The notes beneath the pieces were generated by a model. It had not been told where the DNA came from. It saw only the letters and a list, made by a program, of their open reading frames with translations, and ran no database searches. A DNA stretch of 43,580 nt from a virus. Made by a program: the position numbers and the translations under genes. The stretch lies in the IMG/VR virus record IMGVR_UViG_3300031351_000221, positions 1 through 43,580 of that record; one strand, written 5' to 3'. Of the stretch, positions 39,615 through 43,580 are shown one piece after another (position 1 is the first letter of the stretch; each line of letters begins with the position of its first letter).

Positions 39615-41549
39615 TTAGAACCCATGTGTATACAAGTTTCTTATTTTATTAGATGATCCAATATCAGTTACTTCAATATACAATGGTATACCACTAGATA
39701 TAATATCTTGTATACCAAATAGAAAAAGATTAGTTTGACCACTTGTGCTTGCTAGACCAAGAGTATAGGTAGTAAATGAACCAAGTTCGGTATCAAGAAT
39801 ACCAAAGATAAACAAATCTGTTGATGCAATTGGTGGAACAGTCAATATTGATCCAGAGATATACATACTCACCGAGTTATTCAAACCAAAATGAACTTTG
39901 GCAAAAGCAGGTGTTTCTTTATTGATAGTATAATATCCATTATCTAATAAACCTTCATCTCCATCTCGCAAAGATAGGCCATTAATAAAAAGAGTTCTAG
40001 AATTAATTATTGATGTTCCATGTGGATATTCTCCATATGCATGGCCATAAGTATACATATTAATATTATCATTAGCAGTATTACCACCTTTAGCAAAAGC
40101 AGACCAGGTGCCGCTCTCTCCAGTAGTAATCGCATCATCCACTCTGATAAAAGAATGCCAACTAGAATTAACAGTTGGTATATCACCGCTGTCGTTAATA
40201 AAAAATGTTGCAGAATTATTCGTATAAAAAATAGTATCCATACCAGATGCAACACTATGAATAAACAGGTCAACGCTATTAGATGGATTATTTCTTACAG
40301 TAGAAACGAAAGCATCGATAGTTGGAAATGCACCCTTAACAAATAACGAACCACCACTAGATGCAATCGCATGACCCCATATGAAATCATCAATATTACC
40401 ATTTACTGGAAGTGGACCAACAGTATACAAATTAATAGCTGATGATTTCCATGGCACTCCAGATATATATAGATCAATGTTGTCAAAAATTGGTAGATAA
40501 CCATAAATATATTGATCCACATTATCAGATAATATCTGATGACCTTGTGTAAAGATATTAATACTATTAGATTCAAATAGAGGTCCAACAATATATAAAT
40601 CTAAATCACTACTAGCAGGAGATGGTGCAACAATATATAGAGTAATCGAAGATGATGCGACAGGTGGTATTCCAGAAATATAAAAAGAGATATCTTCATA
40701 GATTGGAATATGACCATTGATCAATAAATCTGTTGACTTTGTTTCCTTCTGACTAGGAATATATAGTGATATATCTCCAGAAGTCTGTATACAACCATGA
40801 ATAAAACAATTAATACCGCTACTGATAGTAGTACCAAACACAGAGCCATATAAATTCATTGGACTATCATAGGTGTTAACTAATTCATAGAGATTAGATA
40901 ACTCATTTTCGGTAAATACATCATGTCCAGCCCAAATAATAACTTCGTCTAAAATAATATTATATGATGTTGACTCTAGCTTTAATTCAATAATACAATT
41001 AACATCTGTATCTGGAAGATCGGCACCGCCTCCACTACCAATATTTTGCCATCCACTGCCATTAATACTAACTAAATATTGCCATATTGATCCTTGCAAT
41101 GAAAAATCAATTACTGTCAGATGCCACCCTTCTATTGATGGAAAAGATGGTACCTGTTTTGCAGCCCCACTAAGTCCCCTTTTAATAAGTCGCACAAACG
41201 GAGCATTACTGGATTCAAACATACGATAATAAACACCATTGCCGTCATCAACACTTGTACTACCGAAGCCAATGCGAATATAATCATCTTTGACAACCCC
41301 TCTATATAATCCGCTAGACCAAAAGGCTACAGTAAAATGATCATAGTTTTCTAAATCATCGTATCCTCCAGCAGCCTTCCCTCCTTTGATATCAACTGTT
41401 GTATCGCTATTCTGTGTAAATCCACTAACAACTATACCCGTGTCAAAGATACCATTGGCACTTCTCGTCCAATCAAAAGATTGGGTATATTCTGTATCAG
41501 AATCTAATGGATGATACCATAATACATTATCATTTCTAAGAAGTGACAT
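39615..41549 (-). CDS. Tail fibre/adhesin-like protein with LamG-type head and 14-residue repeats
   Basis: A 644-aa protein. Residues 1-225 look like a concanavalin/LamG-type lectin domain (HFTVAFWSSGLYRG, GWHLTVIDFSLQG, LDEVIIWAGHDVFTENE). Residues about 230-432 are a run of at least 12 repeats of 14 residues following SxIxLYIxGxxPxx, then more widely spaced copies to the end (SMYISGS, DLFIFGI, NLFLFGI, PLYIEV). Such periodic LYI/G strands suggest a β-solenoid shaft. Likely receptor-binding or fibre protein. Overlaps the upstream gene by TAATG. Confidence 0.6.
   Translation of the reverse strand: MSLLRNDNVLWYHPLDSDTEYTQSFDWTRSANGIFDTGIVVSGFTQNSDTTVDIKGGKAAGGYDDLENYDHFTVAFWSSGLYRGVVKDDYIRIGFGSTSVDDGNGVYYRMFESSNAPFVRLIKRGLSGAAKQVPSFPSIEGWHLTVIDFSLQGSIWQYLVSINGSGWQNIGSGGGADLPDTDVNCIIELKLESTSYNIILDEVIIWAGHDVFTENELSNLYELVNTYDSPMNLYGSVFGTTISSGINCFIHGCIQTSGDISLYIPSQKETKSTDLLINGHIPIYEDISFYISGIPPVASSSITLYIVAPSPASSDLDLYIVGPLFESNSINIFTQGHQILSDNVDQYIYGYLPIFDNIDLYISGVPWKSSAINLYTVGPLPVNGNIDDFIWGHAIASSGGSLFVKGAFPTIDAFVSTVRNNPSNSVDLFIHSVASGMDTIFYTNNSATFFINDSGDIPTVNSSWHSFIRVDDAITTGESGTWSAFAKGGNTANDNINMYTYGHAYGEYPHGTSIINSRTLFINGLSLRDGDEGLLDNGYYTINKETPAFAKVHFGLNNSVSMYISGSILTVPPIASTDLFIFGILDTELGSFTTYTLGLASTSGQTNLFLFGIQDIISSGIPLYIEVTDIGSSNKIRNLYTHGF
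40254..40862 (-). repeat. 14-residue coding repeats in fibre-like protein
   Basis: Consecutive 42-nt units encode blocks such as SSITLYIVAPSPAS, SDLDLYIVGPLFES, DNIDLYISGVPWKS and SAINLYTVGPLPVN. Units are divergent at DNA level but keep the 14-residue period and the LY-I-G pattern. Confidence 0.75.
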
Positions 41550-43580
41550 TAAACTAGCTCCTGTGCAACATCAGCAGCAGCTATGGATAATTCTGGATCA
41601 TCACTTTTGGCAGCTAGACTTTCCATAGCTTTTCTCGCCACCGTCTTAGCTATCAGAAGACCAGCTTCTTCAAGTATCGGACGAACTTCATTAGTAACAT
41701 CCGCTGGCAATGTAGATAAATCTAATTCAATTCGCTGATTCGCCACTAATTTTAATTCATTTGGTTCATTGAGAATAAACCTCAAATTGTCTAAACTTTC
41801 AGTAAGTTGACCAATCTTTTCATCGGTAGCAACATCACGTTCTTGTTTATTTTGTACGTCAGACAATTCTTGTCTTGCTGGTTGTACTTGTTCTTGACGA
41901 TCAAGAATAGCTTTCAATAGATCAACCATATATTTTTGATTTGTATTTCCTTCGTTCAATAATCTATTATATTCATCATATGCTTGTTGAATAGTCACAC
42001 CACCTGATCTTATTTGAGTAGTCGTAATACCAGCAGCACCTTCTTGAGTAATATTTTGACGAACAGCACTAAGATGGGAAAAATCAACAACAGCTTGACC
42101 AAAATTTACAATAGATTGTTTCATTAATTCAGCGGTCGTAACTTGCATTCGTGTTGCGTCGGCAAAAATATTGGCAGATATATCAAAATCACCAATAATT
42201 TCAGCCTGAGTTCTAGTAGTTTCACTGATTTCTTTTGCCAAATTAACCCTAAGTGTATTATCCTTTTCTATGATAGCATCATATTTATCTTGCAAAGTTA
42301 TTTGTGCTTTCTCCTGCTCTTTTGCCAAATTAAACAAAATTCTCTCGGCCCGAATTGGAGTAATTGCTCCAGTTCTTACTCTTTCTGCCAATCTAGCTTC
42401 AGCTTGTGAAAGTTCAAGTTGCTGTCTCAATGCTAATGTGCGTTTTTCTGATTCCAATGATTGCTGCGTTGCTCTATCAAGAGCTTCTAATGTTGTTTGT
42501 AACTCAATTGTAGAACGAGACAATTCTTTAGCTCTCTTAGAGGCATCCAGAAAACCTTCAGTACCAGGCTGTAATTCTGCTAGTTTCTTCTTTAGATTTG
42601 ATGATTCTATTACTACCTCTTGAAAACTATCTCGAACTTGTTGTCGAATTCTCTCATCTCCAGCAATGTCGACCAATCTTTGTTCTCTTCCTTGGAAAAA
42701 TCCAGTGCGTGGAGTTGGGAGCAAACCAGGAACTACGCCAGGTCTACCCCTTCGTTCTGTCATTTCTCTTTGTATTAATCTTAGTTCTTCTATGGTACCT
42801 CTCATAAAATTAGTTTCTTGATGTCCGCCCGCCTGAATTCCAACACGTCTTAATTGTTGTGCAAGAAAAGCAGCTTGTGTCTCTGGACGTACTGCTACAT
42901 CTAATTCGAATTTACGAATAGTTGCTAACCTATTTAATTCATCTTCTATCTGAGCAAAAGTAGTATTCATAAATTGTGTAATAGATTTTACAACAGCATC
43001 ACTAGCACCTACGCCGAAATCAGCAAATTCTTTTTGAAATCTTCGCTTAATTTCATCAGTATCAATAAACTTCCCTTCTTCGGCAACATTTCTTATGTCT
43101 TGCGCTATGGTATTGAAGAAATTTCCAAAGTTTTCTCGAACTACATCTGGTACATCTTTTTGAAAATCAAAAAACTTATCAATTTCACTTGTTAAATCAA
43201 TATCAGCAGATGGTAAATTACTAATATTTAGAATAAAATTATCTAATAAATCTTCAACTTCACTAAATACACCAATAAATCGTGGAATATCTGGTGTAAA
43301 CGCAAACAATTTTTTTAAATCACCACCACGAATAAGATTTTCTACTTGTTGAACATCAAAATCAAAATCGAACACAGGTGCTTTGATACCACCTGAAATT
43401 TCTGCAATTTGTGATTCAAATAATCGAGAAGAAAGATTAATAGTTCTGGTAGTCTGATCAACAGCTTTTGAAAATTGAAGAAGTTGACCAACCAACCTTG
43501 TAGGCACAAAATTCCTTGTTAACTTAATCATATTTTCTCTAGCTGATGTTTCTTCTGATATTTTTTTGATATTAATATCA
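41549..43580 (-). CDS. Helical tail protein, tape-measure-like, 5' end outside window
   Basis: The visible ATG at 43531 gives 660 aa, but the frame stays open to the window edge (DINIKKISEETSAREN precedes that Met), so the gene may start further out. The product is strongly helical with long Gln/Glu/Arg-rich coiled-coil stretches (QLELSQAEARLAERV, LRVNLAKEISETTRTQAE). That composition, size and position at the head of the tail operon fit the C-terminal part of a tape-measure protein, which sets tail length. No transglycosylase or peptidase motif is seen. Confidence 0.55.
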   Translation of the reverse strand, partial: DINIKKISEETSARENMIKLTRNFVPTRLVGQLLQFSKAVDQTTRTINLSSRLFESQIAEISGGIKAPVFDFDFDVQQVENLIRGGDLKKLFAFTPDIPRFIGVFSEVEDLLDNFILNISNLPSADIDLTSEIDKFFDFQKDVPDVVRENFGNFFNTIAQDIRNVAEEGKFIDTDEIKRRFQKEFADFGVGASDAVVKSITQFMNTTFAQIEDELNRLATIRKFELDVAVRPETQAAFLAQQLRRVGIQAGGHQETNFMRGTIEELRLIQREMTERRGRPGVVPGLLPTPRTGFFQGREQRLVDIAGDERIRQQVRDSFQEVVIESSNLKKKLAELQPGTEGFLDASKRAKELSRSTIELQTTLEALDRATQQSLESEKRTLALRQQLELSQAEARLAERVRTGAITPIRAERILFNLAKEQEKAQITLQDKYDAIIEKDNTLRVNLAKEISETTRTQAEIIGDFDISANIFADATRMQVTTAELMKQSIVNFGQAVVDFSHLSAVRQNITQEGAAGITTTQIRSGGVTIQQAYDEYNRLLNEGNTNQKYMVDLLKAILDRQEQVQPARQELSDVQNKQERDVATDEKIGQLTESLDNLRFILNEPNELKLVANQRIELDLSTLPADVTNEVRPILEEAGLLIAKTVARKAMESLAAKSDDPELSIAAADVAQELV

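Noticed and set aside
40254-40862. Regular short repeats that could suggest a CRISPR array
   Set aside because: The repeats are coding, 42 nt apart, divergent at DNA level and conserved only as a 14-residue protein pattern. The Cas4-like nuclease at 6510 has no cas neighbours.
1-43580. tRNA genes, rRNA or insertion sequences
   Set aside because: No cloverleaf-like element, CCA-ended stem set, transposase or terminal inverted repeats was noticed by eye; a tRNA-scanning program would be decisive.

Overview
The window is part of a double-stranded DNA tailed bacteriophage genome (Caudoviricetes), probably a large phage. It carries a phage-encoded replisome (RecA-like recombinase, DnaB-type helicase, DnaG-type primase, DnaE-type polymerase, SSB with a DDDIPF tip), nucleotide-metabolism genes, a phage sigma-like factor, many homing-endonuclease elements and, on the opposite strand, a block of virion/tail-like genes. 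Genes are tightly packed, often joined by ATGA or TAATG overlaps. TAA, TAG and TGA all end intact genes, so the code looks standard. No host-diagnostic gene is visible, so I do not name a host.

Layout. (1) 1-7457, plus strand: 3' part of a RecA-like gene, a dCMP deaminase, a small PD-(D/E)XK nuclease, an AT-hook/zinc-ribbon protein, DnaB-like helicase, DnaG-like primase, a DUF5664-type dATP/dGTP diphosphohydrolase-like protein and a RecB/Cas4-like nuclease. (2) 7457-11405: a NUMOD4/HNH endonuclease and the N-terminal half of DnaE, with a LAGLIDADG intein in its PHP domain. (3) 11402-18128: a cassette of methyltransferase, radical SAM, glycosyltransferase, sulfotransferase and HNH genes, mostly AT-rich, lying exactly where DnaE is broken. 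(4) 18169-22090: the C-terminal half of DnaE with an HNH intein, then ssb and a sigma-like factor. (5) 22080-30363: a second glycan cassette, including a glycosyltransferase that itself contains a LAGLIDADG intein, plus more glycosyltransferases, a methyltransferase and a second NUMOD4/HNH endonuclease. (6) 30368-31875: an endonuclease relic and two genes of possible DNA-metabolism role. (7) 31872-43580, minus strand: convergent tail/virion module running into a tape-measure-like gene that continues past the window edge.

How it fits together. The replication genes form one ancestral run (helicase, primase, nuclease, DnaE, SSB, sigma) that now contains three inteins, two NUMOD4 endonucleases, one damaged HNH gene, two endonuclease relics and a glycan cassette splitting the polymerase between palm and fingers. 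The two glycan cassettes have transferases and tailoring enzymes but no visible sugar-nucleotide synthesis. They would have to use host activated sugars, for virion glycosylation, DNA hypermodification or host-surface remodelling; the sequence does not say which.

Most notable: the split DnaE with an intein in each half, the intein inside a glycosyltransferase, a near-matching promoter-like element before both the DnaE C-half and ssb, a duplicated zinc-ribbon tail domain, and several decayed homing-endonuclease ends used as gene spacers.
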